Below are positions 37,366-46,707 of a DNA stretch of 64,000 nucleotides, one piece after another. Every line of letters starts with the position of its first letter. Within the stretch, counting starts at the first letter, position 1. The position numbers and the translations under genes were made by a program. The notes beneath the pieces were generated by a model. The model did not search any database and was not told the DNA's origin. It was given only the letters and a program-made list of their open reading frames with translations. The stretch comes from WTFY01 sp011523795. Lineage in GTDB: Bacteria > Pseudomonadota > Gammaproteobacteria > UBA4575. Location of the stretch: NCBI GenBank assembly GCA_965207475.1, contig OZ242278.1, positions 1,054,001 through 1,118,000 on the forward strand, read 5' to 3'.

Positions 37366-37782
37366 ATGGAACGCCTCTCAGACATCAAGGTAAAGCTTGA
37401 GCCTGGCATCAGGATCACTGCAGAAAACAAGTGCGGATTCTGTACAAATTCATACTGCTGCACCTATGTCACGGAACGGCTGGTCACGCCCCGCAGCAAG
37501 CTGGATTACGAGCACCTGCTTTGGCAGGTTTCACATGAAGGCATTGAGGTATACAAGGACGAAGAGGGCTGGTGGCTGATGATATTCGGGCGCTGCTCCC
37601 ATCTACAAGAGAACGGGCAGTGCGGTATTTACGAGGCACGCCCACAGATCTGTCGAGACCACAGCAATGACTATTGTGAATTCGATGCGCCCGTAGAAAA
37701 CGACTATGAACTGCATTTCCCCGATTATGAAACCCTGCTCGAATACTGCAAGCAACGTTTCAAGCACTGGATGCGGGGTTAG
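37366..37782 (+). CDS. YkgJ-type cysteine cluster protein
   Basis: 138 residues from the ATG at 37366. Eight cysteines in the pattern CGFCTNSYCC, then CSHLQENGQCGIYEARPQICRDH, are those of the CxxCxxxCC zinc/iron cluster family (UPF0153). Function unknown, probably a metal-binding accessory protein. Its stop abuts the stop of the convergent HAD phosphatase. Confidence 0.88.
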   Translation: MERLSDIKVKLEPGIRITAENKCGFCTNSYCCTYVTERLVTPRSKLDYEHLLWQVSHEGIEVYKDEEGWWLMIFGRCSHLQENGQCGIYEARPQICRDHSNDYCEFDAPVENDYELHFPDYETLLEYCKQRFKHWMRG

Positions 37783-38445
37783 CTAGTCAGGCATGATTTC
37801 GTCAAAATCCGAAATAGATTCATACGGTAAAGATTCACGTTTCGGCTTGGAACTATCCGGCTGCTGAATCGTGATCAGGTACCGGATGCCGAATGCATTG
37901 GCAGCGTCCAGCACCGCAAGATTGTCGTCTATGAAAAGCGTTTTCCTCGGATCATAGGAATACGAATGCATCACCCTGTTCCAGAAGTCCAGCTGTTCCT
38001 TCGGGTACCCAAAATCATGGGATGAGACGATGCGGTCGAAATACGGTTCTATCCGTACAGATTCCAGCTTTACTGCAATGCTGTCAGGATGCGCATTAGT
38101 CATCAGTGCAACATGCTTGCCGGCTTCTACCAGCTTCTCCAGAAACCGTAGAGCATTTGGGAACAACTGAATTCGCCCGGCAATCTCGCGTTTCAGTGCA
38201 GGCAGGTCGAGGCCCAGTTCCTTCGTCCAGTAATCCGTACAATACCAGTCCAGCGTGCCAGATTTTCCTTTATAATAACCCTGTAATAGTTTCTTGGCAT
38301 GACTGAACTCCATACCGTTTTTCTGACTGTACCGCAGGGGCACGTATCTGTGCCAGAAGTACGTATCAAAGCTCAGGTCAAGCAAGGTTCCGTCCATGTC
38401 CAGAAAGACGGTATCGACATGTTTCCACTCTGCCTGCATTGACAT
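37783..38445 (-). CDS. yrfG: HAD-family nucleotidase YrfG-like
   Basis: About 220 residues from the ATG at 38445 (another ATG lies two codons in). The catalytic FLDMDGTLLDL, ALMTNAHPDS and LFIDDNLAVLDAA are HAD motifs I, II and IV. FWHRYVPLRYSQKNGM is characteristic of YrfG, a GMP/IMP 5'-nucleotidase in E. coli. It is divergent from cysQ with only about 33 bases between starts. Confidence 0.88.
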   Translation of the reverse strand: MSMQAEWKHVDTVFLDMDGTLLDLSFDTYFWHRYVPLRYSQKNGMEFSHAKKLLQGYYKGKSGTLDWYCTDYWTKELGLDLPALKREIAGRIQLFPNALRFLEKLVEAGKHVALMTNAHPDSIAVKLESVRIEPYFDRIVSSHDFGYPKEQLDFWNRVMHSYSYDPRKTLFIDDNLAVLDAANAFGIRYLITIQQPDSSKPKRESLPYESISDFDEIMPD

Positions 38446-38478
38446 GGTCAAATATTTCCCCGACGCAAATTGCCCGTG

Positions 38479-39294
38479 ATGGATCAGGATATTGCCAAGC
38501 TTGAAGCACTCATTGCTCCAGTCTGCAACATTGTAAAGCAGGCCGGGCACAAGATCATGGATATTTACCTGGGCGGATTCGAGGTGGAAGAGAAGAAGGA
38601 CCGTTCACCGCTGACCACAGCAGACCTGGCCTCTCACAAGCTGATTTGCGAACAGCTCCAAACTCTCACCCCTGAGATTCCTGTGCTCTCGGAAGAATCC
38701 GTTTCCATCCCGTACAACCAAAGGTCCAAGTGGAAACGGTACTGGCTGATCGACCCCTTGGATGGTACCCGTGAATTTATTAAAAGAAACGGCGAGTTCA
38801 CTGTGAACGTCGCACTCGTGGTCGGACATACCGCCCACCTTGGCGCGGTCTACATCCCGGTACAAGATATCTGCTATTTTGCGGCCAAGGGATACGGGGC
38901 TTTCAAACAGGAACAGAACAAGACGGCAAACAGGATCAGAACCCGTGTTTCCTCGCCTGATTCCATCCCGACAATCTGCGGCAGCCGTTCTCATACAGGC
39001 ACCTCGCTCATGACCCTGCTGGCCCGTATCGGTGAACATGAGCTGATCAGCGTTGGCAGTTCAATCAAGACCTGTCTGGTGGCTGAGGGTAAAGCCGATC
39101 TTTATCCCCGTTTCGGGCCTACCTCAGAATGGGACACTGCAGCGGCGCATTGTGTAGTACAGGAGGCAGGAGGTTCATTGGTTGACACACGATTCAGGCC
39201 CGTGCGCTACAACACCAAGGATTCGCTACTGAACCCCTCTTTCATCGTGCTTGGGAGCATGAATGACCAATGGAGGAATGTGCTGCTTCAATGA
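38479..39294 (+). CDS. cysQ: 3'(2'),5'-bisphosphate nucleotidase CysQ
   Basis: 271 residues from the ATG at 38479 (GTG at 38476 also possible). Inositol-monophosphatase fold: the metal site is in VLSEES and WLIDPLDGTREFIKRNGEFTVNVAL, with the second metal ligand in GPTSEWDTAAAHCVV. It dephosphorylates PAP, the by-product of sulfate assimilation and of phosphopantetheine transfer. Pairing with yrfG across a short divergent gap is common in gammaproteobacteria (cysQ near nudE/yrfG). Confidence 0.94.
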   Translation: MDQDIAKLEALIAPVCNIVKQAGHKIMDIYLGGFEVEEKKDRSPLTTADLASHKLICEQLQTLTPEIPVLSEESVSIPYNQRSKWKRYWLIDPLDGTREFIKRNGEFTVNVALVVGHTAHLGAVYIPVQDICYFAAKGYGAFKQEQNKTANRIRTRVSSPDSIPTICGSRSHTGTSLMTLLARIGEHELISVGSSIKTCLVAEGKADLYPRFGPTSEWDTAAAHCVVQEAGGSLVDTRFRPVRYNTKDSLLNPSFIVLGSMNDQWRNVLLQ

Positions 39295-39396
39295 ACCTGT
39301 CAGGCTTTTTCAACCATTCACAGTCAACTAGCCGGACAAAATCCTCTTAACAGCGCCCGCCGGCATTGTCCCTTATGTGTTCACAAGCTTTCACGG

Positions 39397-40422
39397 TCAG
39401 GCGGTACCCCAGCCGTTCAAAACAATCTTGCCTATCGTGTGATGGCTTTCAATTTCGGCATGGGCTGTCTTCAGGTTTTTCGCATTAATGGGTTCGAGTA
39501 CCCTGTTGACCGTTGTTCTGATTTTGCCTTCATCCACCAGCGCGGCTACCCGGTCCAGCAGGCGGTGCTGCTCAATCATGTCATCTGTCTCGTACATGGA
39601 ACGGGTAAACATGAACTCCCATACAAAGGTTGCACTCTTGCTTTTCAATGCGCCGAGGTCGACTAGGGCCGCGGTTTCCACGATTGAACAGATCCTCCCC
39701 TGGGGAACAATCACTGCAGCCATGGCCTGCCAGTGTTCGTCCGTATCATTGAGACACAGGATATAGTCATAACCGTCTATCCCCAGTTCATTGACCTGAG
39801 CCGGGATATCCAGATAGTGGTTGATGATGTAATCCGCACCCAACTCCCTGCACCATGCCTGCGACTCCGGCCTGGAAGCCGTAGCCGTCACGGTCAGGTC
39901 CGCAACCTGCTTTGCAAATTGTACGGCAACGGAGCCGACGCCTCCTGCACCTCCGATAACAAGCAGGTGCTTAGCATGATCCGCACCGTCCGGGTCAATA
40001 CCGAGACGGTCAAACAGGGCCTCCCATGCCGTTATGCTGGTGAGTGGAAGGGCCGCAGCATGGACAAAATCCAGGCTTTCCGGCTTGCCCCCCACGATGC
40101 GCTCATCCACGAGATGAAACTCGCAGTTACAGCCTGGACGGATGAAACTGCCTGCATAGAACACCTCATCGCCAGGCCGAAACAGTGAGACATCCCGTCC
40201 TACATCCTCGACAACACCCGCAGCATCCCATCCCAAAATACGGGGACTTTCCTCCACCTTGTCTTGCGGGGCGCGCATTTTCGTGTCCACCGGATTGACC
40301 GCTATCGCCTGTACCCTGACCAGAATTTCCCTGCCAGCAGGACTAGGCTTGGGAAGCTCCAGGTCAAGCAGAGAATTTGCTTCGTGTATGGCCAAATACT
40401 TGTACAAGCCGACCGCTTTCAA
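39397..40422 (-). CDS. Zinc-type alcohol dehydrogenase-like / quinone oxidoreductase
   Basis: 341 residues of the MDR superfamily. The N-terminal GroES-like domain contains ILGWDAAGVVEDVG, and the nucleotide domain LLVIGGAGGVGSVAVQFAKQ. The catalytic and structural zinc cysteines are missing, pointing to the zinc-independent quinone-reductase-like branch (YogA/AcuI-like). Substrate unknown. Monocistronic by context. Confidence 0.88.
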   Translation of the reverse strand: MKAVGLYKYLAIHEANSLLDLELPKPSPAGREILVRVQAIAVNPVDTKMRAPQDKVEESPRILGWDAAGVVEDVGRDVSLFRPGDEVFYAGSFIRPGCNCEFHLVDERIVGGKPESLDFVHAAALPLTSITAWEALFDRLGIDPDGADHAKHLLVIGGAGGVGSVAVQFAKQVADLTVTATASRPESQAWCRELGADYIINHYLDIPAQVNELGIDGYDYILCLNDTDEHWQAMAAVIVPQGRICSIVETAALVDLGALKSKSATFVWEFMFTRSMYETDDMIEQHRLLDRVAALVDEGKIRTTVNRVLEPINAKNLKTAHAEIESHHTIGKIVLNGWGTA

Positions 40423-40614
40423 CGTTTGTCCTCCAAATTATTGCGATCACAGGATACAGCAGTAACTGCCGACTGTATAACAGATCCTCGCACAGCATTG
40501 TTGCACGGGTATAACAAATCAGGATGAAATTGCGCAATACCCACTGAAACCTTTCAAGAAAGCACCACCTCAAAATGGTTGCGAACAAGGAGGGCTTTCA
40601 GCATGCCCCAGAAC

Positions 40615-42975
40615 TTACGAGTGAAGTTTCGAAAGGTACATCCACGTACTCAGTACTGAATCAGGATTCAGCGAGATGCTGTCAATGCCCTGGTCAACCA
40701 GCCAATCTGCGAAGTCGGGAAAATCAGAGGGGCCCTGCCCGCAAATTCCTACATATTTGCCTGATTTCCTGCATGCCTGGATTGCCCTGCTGACCAACTG
40801 CCGTACCGCAGCATTTCTCTCATCAAACTGTCCGGCCACGAGCTCGGAATCCCGATCGAGTCCCAGTGTCATTTGCGTAAGGTCATTCGAGCCGATGGAA
40901 AACCCATCGAAATACTGCAGAAACTGGTCTGCGAGCAGCGCGTTCGATGGCAGCTCGCACATCATTACTACCTTGAGGCCATTCTTTGAACGTTCCAGTC
41001 CGTGCCTGGCAAGCAGTTCGGTTACACTTTCCGCTTCATCCAGCGTGCGCACGAACGGTACCATGACCTGGATGTTTGTGAATCCCATTTCATTACGCAC
41101 GGTTCGCAGTGCGCGGCATTCCATCTCGAAGCAGGGTGTGAACAACTCTGACAGGTACCTCGAAGTGCCCCTGTACCCGATCATCGGGTTTTCTTCCGCA
41201 GGTTCATACAGGTTGCCTCCAAGCAGGTTCGCGTATTCATTCGACTTGAAATCCGACAGCCTCACCAGAACAGGTTTGCCTTCAAACGCAGCAGCCAGGG
41301 TCGCTATTCCCTCCGTCAGCTTACTGACAAAAAATGTCTCCGGATCCGGATAGGCCGAACAGCGTTTGTCAACGGCTGCTTTCAACTCGTCAGGAAGCAG
41401 GTCAAAGTCAACAAGGGCACGCGGGTGAACACCGATGGAGTTGTTGATCATGAATTCCAGACGAGCCAGTCCAACCCCTGCATTGGGTGTCTGTGAAAAT
41501 GTAAAAGCCTGCTCGGGATCCCCGACATTGAGCATGATCTTGCAGGGGATGTCCGGCATCCTGTCCAGCCGGGTACGGTTGATTTCAAATCTTAGCAGGC
41601 CATCATAGACATAGCCTGTATCGCCCTCGGCACATGATACCGTGATCTCCTGCTCAGACCGTAGGCTGCGGGTAGCATCACCGCATCCCACGATTGCAGG
41701 CAGGCCCAACTCGCGCGCGATAATGGCAGCATGGCAGGTACGTCCGCCCCGGTTGGTAACGATCGCCGCAGCACGCTTCATTACAGGCTCCCAGTGGGGG
41801 TCTGTCATGTCCGTCACAAGCACTTCACCGGCCTGCAGTTGCTCGATTTCCTCCAGCGATTGAATGATACGGGCCTGACCTGAACCGATTCGCTGCCCAA
41901 TGCTGCGGCCGGTCACCAATACATCAGAAACTTCTTCCAGAGAGTATTTCTCGATCGCCCTTTGCTGCTGGCTCTGCACTGTTTCTGGGCGCGCCTGAAC
42001 AATATACAACTGCTGATCCGTTCCGTCTTTGGCCCATTCGATATCCATGGGTCGCTGGTAGTGCTGCTCGATCAAAACGGCCATGCGGGCCAAGGACTCT
42101 GCATCAGAATCCGTGATGCAGAAACGGTTCTGCCGGGACGCTTCGACTGCAACGGTCTCTGTGCCGCTACCCTGGCTACTGAAAATCATCTTCTGCATCT
42201 TGCTGCCGCAACTGCGCCGAATGACGGCAGGCTGGCCACGATTCAAGGCGGTCTTTGCAACATAGAACTCATCCGGATTGACCTGCCCCTGAACAATGGT
42301 TTCGCCCAGCCCGTACCCGGCAGTGATGAACACCACATCCCTAAAGCCCGATTCCGTATCCAGAGTAAACATCACACCGCTGGAGGCAAGGTCACTGCGC
42401 ACCATCTGCTGGATGCCTGCAGAAAGAGCGAGCCCGGCATGCCCGAATCCCTTCTGCACCCGGTATGCAATGGCACGATCACTGAACAGGGATGCAAATA
42501 CCTTCCTGACCGCAGCCAGCACGTCTGCAATACCGCACACATTCAGGTAACTTTCCTGTTGGCCTGCAAATGAAGCCTCCGGCAGGTCTTCTGCCGTGGC
42601 CGAAGAGCGAACTGCGACTGCCACATTCGGACGCACACGGCTTTCGAGGTCCCGGTATGCAGCGACAATTTCGGTTTGCAGTTCATCAGGCAACTCCCCA
42701 CCCAGGATCCATTCACGTATGGTCCTTCCGGTCCTGACCAGCATGGAGATATCCTCCACATCCAGAACATCAAGCAGTTGCGAAACCTTGCTTGTCAGAC
42801 CGTTAACGGTCATGAACAGATGAAACGCTTCCGAAGTCGTGGCAAAGCCACCTGGCACGCAAACCCCGAGGCTTCCGAGGTTGTGGATCATTTCTCCCAG
42901 AGAGGCGTTCTTGCCCCCTACTCTGGATATGTCCTCGGAACTGATTTCATCAAGATCAATCGTATAGCGGTTCAT
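40615..42975 (-). CDS. ppsA: Phosphoenolpyruvate synthase PpsA
   Basis: 786 residues from the ATG at 42975. Converts pyruvate and ATP to PEP, AMP and phosphate. The N-terminal ATP-grasp domain begins GGKNASLGEMI; the swivelling phosphohistidine is in NRGGRTCHAAIIARELGLPAIVGCG; the C-terminal PEP-binding barrel ends with VGICGQGPSDFPDFADWLV. Length equals the family norm. It is divergent from its regulator ppsR with only 18 bases between start codons, so the promoters must lie in each other's coding sequence. Confidence 0.96.
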   Translation of the reverse strand: MNRYTIDLDEISSEDISRVGGKNASLGEMIHNLGSLGVCVPGGFATTSEAFHLFMTVNGLTSKVSQLLDVLDVEDISMLVRTGRTIREWILGGELPDELQTEIVAAYRDLESRVRPNVAVAVRSSATAEDLPEASFAGQQESYLNVCGIADVLAAVRKVFASLFSDRAIAYRVQKGFGHAGLALSAGIQQMVRSDLASSGVMFTLDTESGFRDVVFITAGYGLGETIVQGQVNPDEFYVAKTALNRGQPAVIRRSCGSKMQKMIFSSQGSGTETVAVEASRQNRFCITDSDAESLARMAVLIEQHYQRPMDIEWAKDGTDQQLYIVQARPETVQSQQQRAIEKYSLEEVSDVLVTGRSIGQRIGSGQARIIQSLEEIEQLQAGEVLVTDMTDPHWEPVMKRAAAIVTNRGGRTCHAAIIARELGLPAIVGCGDATRSLRSEQEITVSCAEGDTGYVYDGLLRFEINRTRLDRMPDIPCKIMLNVGDPEQAFTFSQTPNAGVGLARLEFMINNSIGVHPRALVDFDLLPDELKAAVDKRCSAYPDPETFFVSKLTEGIATLAAAFEGKPVLVRLSDFKSNEYANLLGGNLYEPAEENPMIGYRGTSRYLSELFTPCFEMECRALRTVRNEMGFTNIQVMVPFVRTLDEAESVTELLARHGLERSKNGLKVVMMCELPSNALLADQFLQYFDGFSIGSNDLTQMTLGLDRDSELVAGQFDERNAAVRQLVSRAIQACRKSGKYVGICGQGPSDFPDFADWLVDQGIDSISLNPDSVLSTWMYLSKLHS

Positions 42976-42993
42976 ATCGAGTATATTTGCAGC

Positions 42994-43863
42994 ATGGCCA
43001 AGAAAAAACAAAACGTATTCTTCGTATCAGACAGTACGGGCATTACCATCGAGTCACTTGGCCAGTCCCTGTTCACACAGTTCCCGGATACCGAGTTCCT
43101 ACAGACTGTATTCCCATTTGTTTCAAATGAACAGGAGGCCTTGCGCGTAATCGCGCATATTTCACGCATCACGAATTTGAACCGGCAACACCCGCCCCTC
43201 GTGTTCACCAGCCTGGCCGACGAATCCCTCAAGAACCTGTTCCTTTCCCATGACATCCCGGTGTTGGATATTTTCTCCACATTCATTCCAGTACTGGAAT
43301 CTAGTTTGGGTGCTAAAGCATCGCATGCGGTCGGCGAGACGCATGGCGTGGGCAGTCCGCTGAAATATGTACAGCGTATCAAGGCCCTTGATTTTACACT
43401 GAACCACGATGATGGAACAAAATTTACGGACATAGCGAGTGCAGATATCGTGCTGACAGGCGTGTCCCGATGCGGGAAGACCCCAACTTGCCTATACCTT
43501 GCAATGCACTACAACCTCAAGGCTGCAAATTACCCGCTCGCAGATGACGATTTCGAGAATCCCGGACTGCCCAGGGCCATTGTGGAAGTGCGGAACCGGC
43601 TATTCGGACTTACCATTTCACCCAAGCAGCTATACAGGATCCGCCAAGAAAGAAGGCCAGACAGCCGCTATGCCTCGCTGGAACAATGCGAGTACGAGAC
43701 CCGGCGGGCAGAATCCATTTTCAGGGCTGCGAGACTGCCCTTTCTGGATACCACTTCCATCTCGATAGAAGAGATTGCAACGACAATCCTTCAGCACCTG
43801 AAACTGAGAGAACGGACCGGCGGCGGCAGCCTTCCTGAACCTCCAGTAGGGCAATCGCAGTAA
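42994..43863 (+). CDS. ppsR: PEP synthase regulatory kinase/phosphorylase PpsR
   Basis: 289 residues from the ATG at 42994. The DUF299 protein phosphorylates PpsA on a threonine with ADP to switch it off and reverses this with phosphate. FFVSDSTGITIESLGQSL and the P-loop VLTGVSRCGKTPTCLYLAM are the family signatures; YPLADDDFE and TSSRYASLEQ-like segments follow (here RYASLEQCEYE). Head-to-head arrangement with its target enzyme. Confidence 0.95.
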   Translation: MAKKKQNVFFVSDSTGITIESLGQSLFTQFPDTEFLQTVFPFVSNEQEALRVIAHISRITNLNRQHPPLVFTSLADESLKNLFLSHDIPVLDIFSTFIPVLESSLGAKASHAVGETHGVGSPLKYVQRIKALDFTLNHDDGTKFTDIASADIVLTGVSRCGKTPTCLYLAMHYNLKAANYPLADDDFENPGLPRAIVEVRNRLFGLTISPKQLYRIRQERRPDSRYASLEQCEYETRRAESIFRAARLPFLDTTSISIEEIATTILQHLKLRERTGGGSLPEPPVGQSQ

Positions 43864-43897
43864 GCAACCCTGCTATTACGAAACAAACCTCTCGGTC

Positions 43898-44803
43898 TCA
43901 GAAATGGTATCGAATTCCAATCTCCAGGAACTGAACTTCAAAATCGCTTTTTGTACTTACTGTGCCCGAGGCGTTCGAACCGTCGAATTTCAGGTCGTCC
44001 GAGGTCTGATAGCGATAACCCATACGAAACAGCATGTTTTCCCGAAACTTGTAACTGACACCTGCAGCAAACTGGTAGGAAACCACAGTATCGGTACGTG
44101 AAATTTCCGGTACATGACCTTCTGGCAGCCGGAGTCTCGGATCCATGAGTACCAACTCAGGAGGTGGAGGGGGTTGGCCTGCTTGTGCTGCCAGGGCTTG
44201 TGCGCCAAGCACTGCGAGATGATTTGCCACTTCTTGCGCAAGCGCGTTGTCATCGTAATCAATATCACCGAAGTCGATTTCGAGAATACCAATGCCAGCA
44301 CCCACATAGGGAATCCATTTGGACCCGAAATCAAAGTCGTACCAGAGATTCAATGAGGCGCCCATCTGCTCGGCAGTACCGGATATGGGGATGGATTTTC
44401 TGCCCGGTACAGACTGTGGCCCTAATACAGGGTGGCTAGTTGTTATACCGCTGTAATAGAGCTTGTCCACATCAGCCTCGGCATAAAACACTTCAAGTTC
44501 TATGCGGAAATTGGAGCCCAGCTCGTAGCCAACAAAGCCTTCCAGCTTGTAGCCTGTATCAAACTTATTTTCGGCTTCAGCCCTGTACGGCGTTCTCGGG
44601 GCCATCGGCATCGTATGGTCAGCACTTTCACCAGTGATCGTTGTATCCGTATCATCTATGTACATCACAGGCAGGTTTGCACCTACATACCATCTGGAAT
44701 CTGCCGCACGCGCTTTGGACGCGTACGCCAACACAAAAAACATTGATGTTGCGAGCATTACCACAACGATACGCTCACATGACGAGTACAATACTTGTCT
44801 CAT
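43898..44803 (-). CDS. Outer membrane beta-barrel protein
   Basis: 301 residues from the ATG at 44803, which has GGAGGAG 7 bases upstream. A signal peptide ending around YASKARAAD precedes alternating beta strands (WYVGANLPVMYIDD, YKLEGFVGYELGSNFRIELEVFYAEA, KWIPYVGAGIGI, YQFAAGVSYKF) and a C-terminal aromatic residue (FLEIGIRYHF), the outer membrane assembly signal. An unusual inserted loop holds AQAGQPPPPPE. Resembles small OmpW/OmpA-barrel porins; ligand unknown. Confidence 0.83.
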   Translation of the reverse strand: MRQVLYSSCERIVVVMLATSMFFVLAYASKARAADSRWYVGANLPVMYIDDTDTTITGESADHTMPMAPRTPYRAEAENKFDTGYKLEGFVGYELGSNFRIELEVFYAEADVDKLYYSGITTSHPVLGPQSVPGRKSIPISGTAEQMGASLNLWYDFDFGSKWIPYVGAGIGILEIDFGDIDYDDNALAQEVANHLAVLGAQALAAQAGQPPPPPELVLMDPRLRLPEGHVPEISRTDTVVSYQFAAGVSYKFRENMLFRMGYRYQTSDDLKFDGSNASGTVSTKSDFEVQFLEIGIRYHF

Positions 44804-45292
44804 ACCGCGCCTCCTCCCCATTCTGACCCGCATTTCCATCGTAGCATGCTTCAAAGGCGGGTTAGAAGAAAATATTAATACATCTGGACAGAAATTCCTG
44901 TTCTTGCCCGAGAAATACATTCTTCCCGAACAACAGCTTAGCGGCCCTTTCACTGATCTTGCAGTGGATGAGGCATGGACATCGCGATCATGCATCCAAA
45001 ACAAAATGCCTGCTGCAAGGATTGTCATGCCAGGAAACAGTGTCAGGTCGTGTTTCCGAATACGGGATATCAGGACCTCAAACAGACAGCCGAAGGATCA
45101 GATATGAAATTCACCCTGCCAACAGAGTCCCATCCCAGACAGGCCCTTCACAGATTTGAGGTAAGCAGTCCGGAGAGCATTTTCGCTTGCTGAATACTTG
45201 ACTTGAGCATTGCCTGAGGCTGTTCGGTTAGTAAAATATATAATCCCCGGTTTGAACTTACTAAATGAATTTGTGGTAGCATGTCAGGTTAT
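44804..45292. other. Intergenic region upstream of the beta-barrel gene
   Basis: About 490 bases with only one candidate short frame (44975-45193, listed separately). No other gene is visible. Confidence 0.4.
44975..45193 (+). CDS. Short frame resembling an FNR N-terminal iron-sulfur segment
   Basis: 72 residues. Residues 12-23 read ACCKDCHARKQC; C14-x2-C17-x5-C23 equals the spacing of the N-terminal [4Fe-4S] cysteines of FNR/ANR (C-x2-C-x5-C), and KDC resembles QDC there. The rest does not continue as a cAMP-receptor fold and a stop comes at residue 73. It could be a decayed regulator fragment, a tiny Fe-S protein, or chance. No good ribosome site was seen. Confidence 0.3.
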   Translation: MDIAIMHPKQNACCKDCHARKQCQVVFPNTGYQDLKQTAEGSDMKFTLPTESHPRQALHRFEVSSPESIFAC

Positions 45293-45596
45293 CCAAAACA
45301 GGCAGGTATCATTTCCCTGCCATTTTGGTATTGTGATTGTACAAAATGAGATAAATCTATCTTGTTTGAGTACGGCACCCTTGTAAAACCAGCCATTACT
45401 GGTATTTGCAAATGCCGTGGTTATGGATTCTGGCCGCAAGCCAGAAAACTTTAGTTCCGGAGCAGGAACCAGACTAGCGACACAATCGGATACATTGATA
45501 CGTTTCATGCACGCGGTATGTACTTCAAGATGCCTGTGATAAGGCTACGGGAAACCCCTTGCACAAGCTTCGCTTTCGTACAGTACTAGCTTGAAG
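45293..45596. other. Cluster of stem-loops in non-coding DNA; candidate structured RNA
   Basis: Successive inverted repeats fill this gap: CCAAAA/TTTTGG with inner AGGCAGG/CCTGCC (45293-45327); AAATGAGATA/TATCTTGTTT (45343-45367, ten pairs with two G-U); ACGGCA/TGCCGT (45372-45418) enclosing ACCAG/CTGGT; TTCTGGC/GCCAGAA (45428-45446); GTTCC/GGAAC (45455-45470); CTTCAAG/CTTGAAG (45523-45596). No open frame with coding character covers it. It does not match RNase P, tmRNA, SRP or 6S RNA by eye. The G-U pairs would favour plus-strand RNA for the second stem. A regulatory RNA or leader for the ctaB/cox operon are both possible. Confidence 0.45.
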
Positions 45597-45748
45597 AAAC
45601 CCGGACTCATTTATTTACATACGAACAAAAGTTTGACAGCCAGGCAGTATACTTGGGCAAGCTGACAGGTCAGCCAGGACTTAAATCCAGCCAATTCAAG
45701 TTGAGATACCAATCGTATGCATGGCTCAGTAGGGAGTATTGCCAGAGA

Positions 45749-46651
45749 GTGAATGCAACAATAACAGCAGTCCGTAATCAGGCGAGCGATTTTGCTGAAT
45801 TGTGCAAACCGCGTATCGCCACGCTGGTGCTGGTAACCACCTTTGCAGGCATGTGGCTTGCAGGAAACGGCAGGCTCACCCTGGACCTGCTTGCCTTTAC
45901 CCTCATCGGGACTGCTCTTGCCTCGGCGGCCAGCGGTGCACTCAACAACTATGTGGACCGGGAAGTGGACAAACAGATGGCCCGCACACGCATGCGTGCA
46001 CTGCCTTCCTACCGCCTGCACCCGCAACAGGCACTGTGGCTGGGAGTGATGTTCAGCATGTGGTCGTTTGCAATCCTTTTCTACCTGGTAAATCCGCTGA
46101 CAGCCTACCTGGCATTAGCCACGACGCTGTTCTACGTGGTGGTCTACACCATGTGGCTGAAACGTACATCACCGTTATGTACGGAAATTGGCGGAGTGGC
46201 TGGTGCGGCACCGCCGCTGATAGGCTGGGCTGCAGTCACTAATGATATTGGCTGGCCCGCGGTGACGATGTTCATCATCATGTTCATATGGCAACCTCCG
46301 CACTTCTGGTCGCTAGCCCTGTTGAGAGCCGATGAGTACCGCAGAGCCGGGTTGCCGATGTTGCCGGTTGCCCGAGGTGAGAGAGCTACCAAGATCAAAA
46401 TGCTTGCGTATACTGTTGCCCTGGTGCCCGCAAGTACTGCCATGTACTGGTTAGGCTTCGTGGGGATCACGTATCTAGTGTCTTCAGCAGCCTTGGGAGT
46501 GGCGTACCTGCTAATGACCATAGACTTTGCACGCAAGCCGATCACCCCTCAGGGCACGCGCAGGCTGTTCGGGTTTTCTATCTTGTATTTGCTGGGTCTG
46601 TTTACCCTGATTTTTGTAGATTGCAGATGCAGCGGAGGAATTATATGGTGA
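45749..46651 (+). CDS. ctaB: Protoheme IX farnesyltransferase (heme O synthase) CtaB
   Basis: 300 residues from the GTG at 45749; the frame is open from a TTG at 45653 but 300 matches the family. Multi-spanning membrane prenyltransferase that makes heme O, the precursor of heme A. NNYVDREVDKQMARTRMRALPS is the first Asp-rich substrate motif, YTMWLKRTSPLCTEIGGVAGAAPPLIGW and the second loop FIWQPPHFWSLALLRADEYRRAG complete the signature. It precedes the cox operon by about 57 bases; the heme A synthase ctaA is not in the window. Confidence 0.94.
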   Translation: MNATITAVRNQASDFAELCKPRIATLVLVTTFAGMWLAGNGRLTLDLLAFTLIGTALASAASGALNNYVDREVDKQMARTRMRALPSYRLHPQQALWLGVMFSMWSFAILFYLVNPLTAYLALATTLFYVVVYTMWLKRTSPLCTEIGGVAGAAPPLIGWAAVTNDIGWPAVTMFIIMFIWQPPHFWSLALLRADEYRRAGLPMLPVARGERATKIKMLAYTVALVPASTAMYWLGFVGITYLVSSAALGVAYLLMTIDFARKPITPQGTRRLFGFSILYLLGLFTLIFVDCRCSGGIIW

Positions 46652-46707
46652 CACCGCCGCACACAGTCAGCACAACCACCGTACCTAATGACTAAGGAGT
46701 CTTGAGC

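Noticed and set aside
39486..39502. GGTTCGAGTACC, resembling a tRNA T-loop
   Set aside because: It lies inside the oxidoreductase coding sequence and no acceptor, D or anticodon arm surrounds it.
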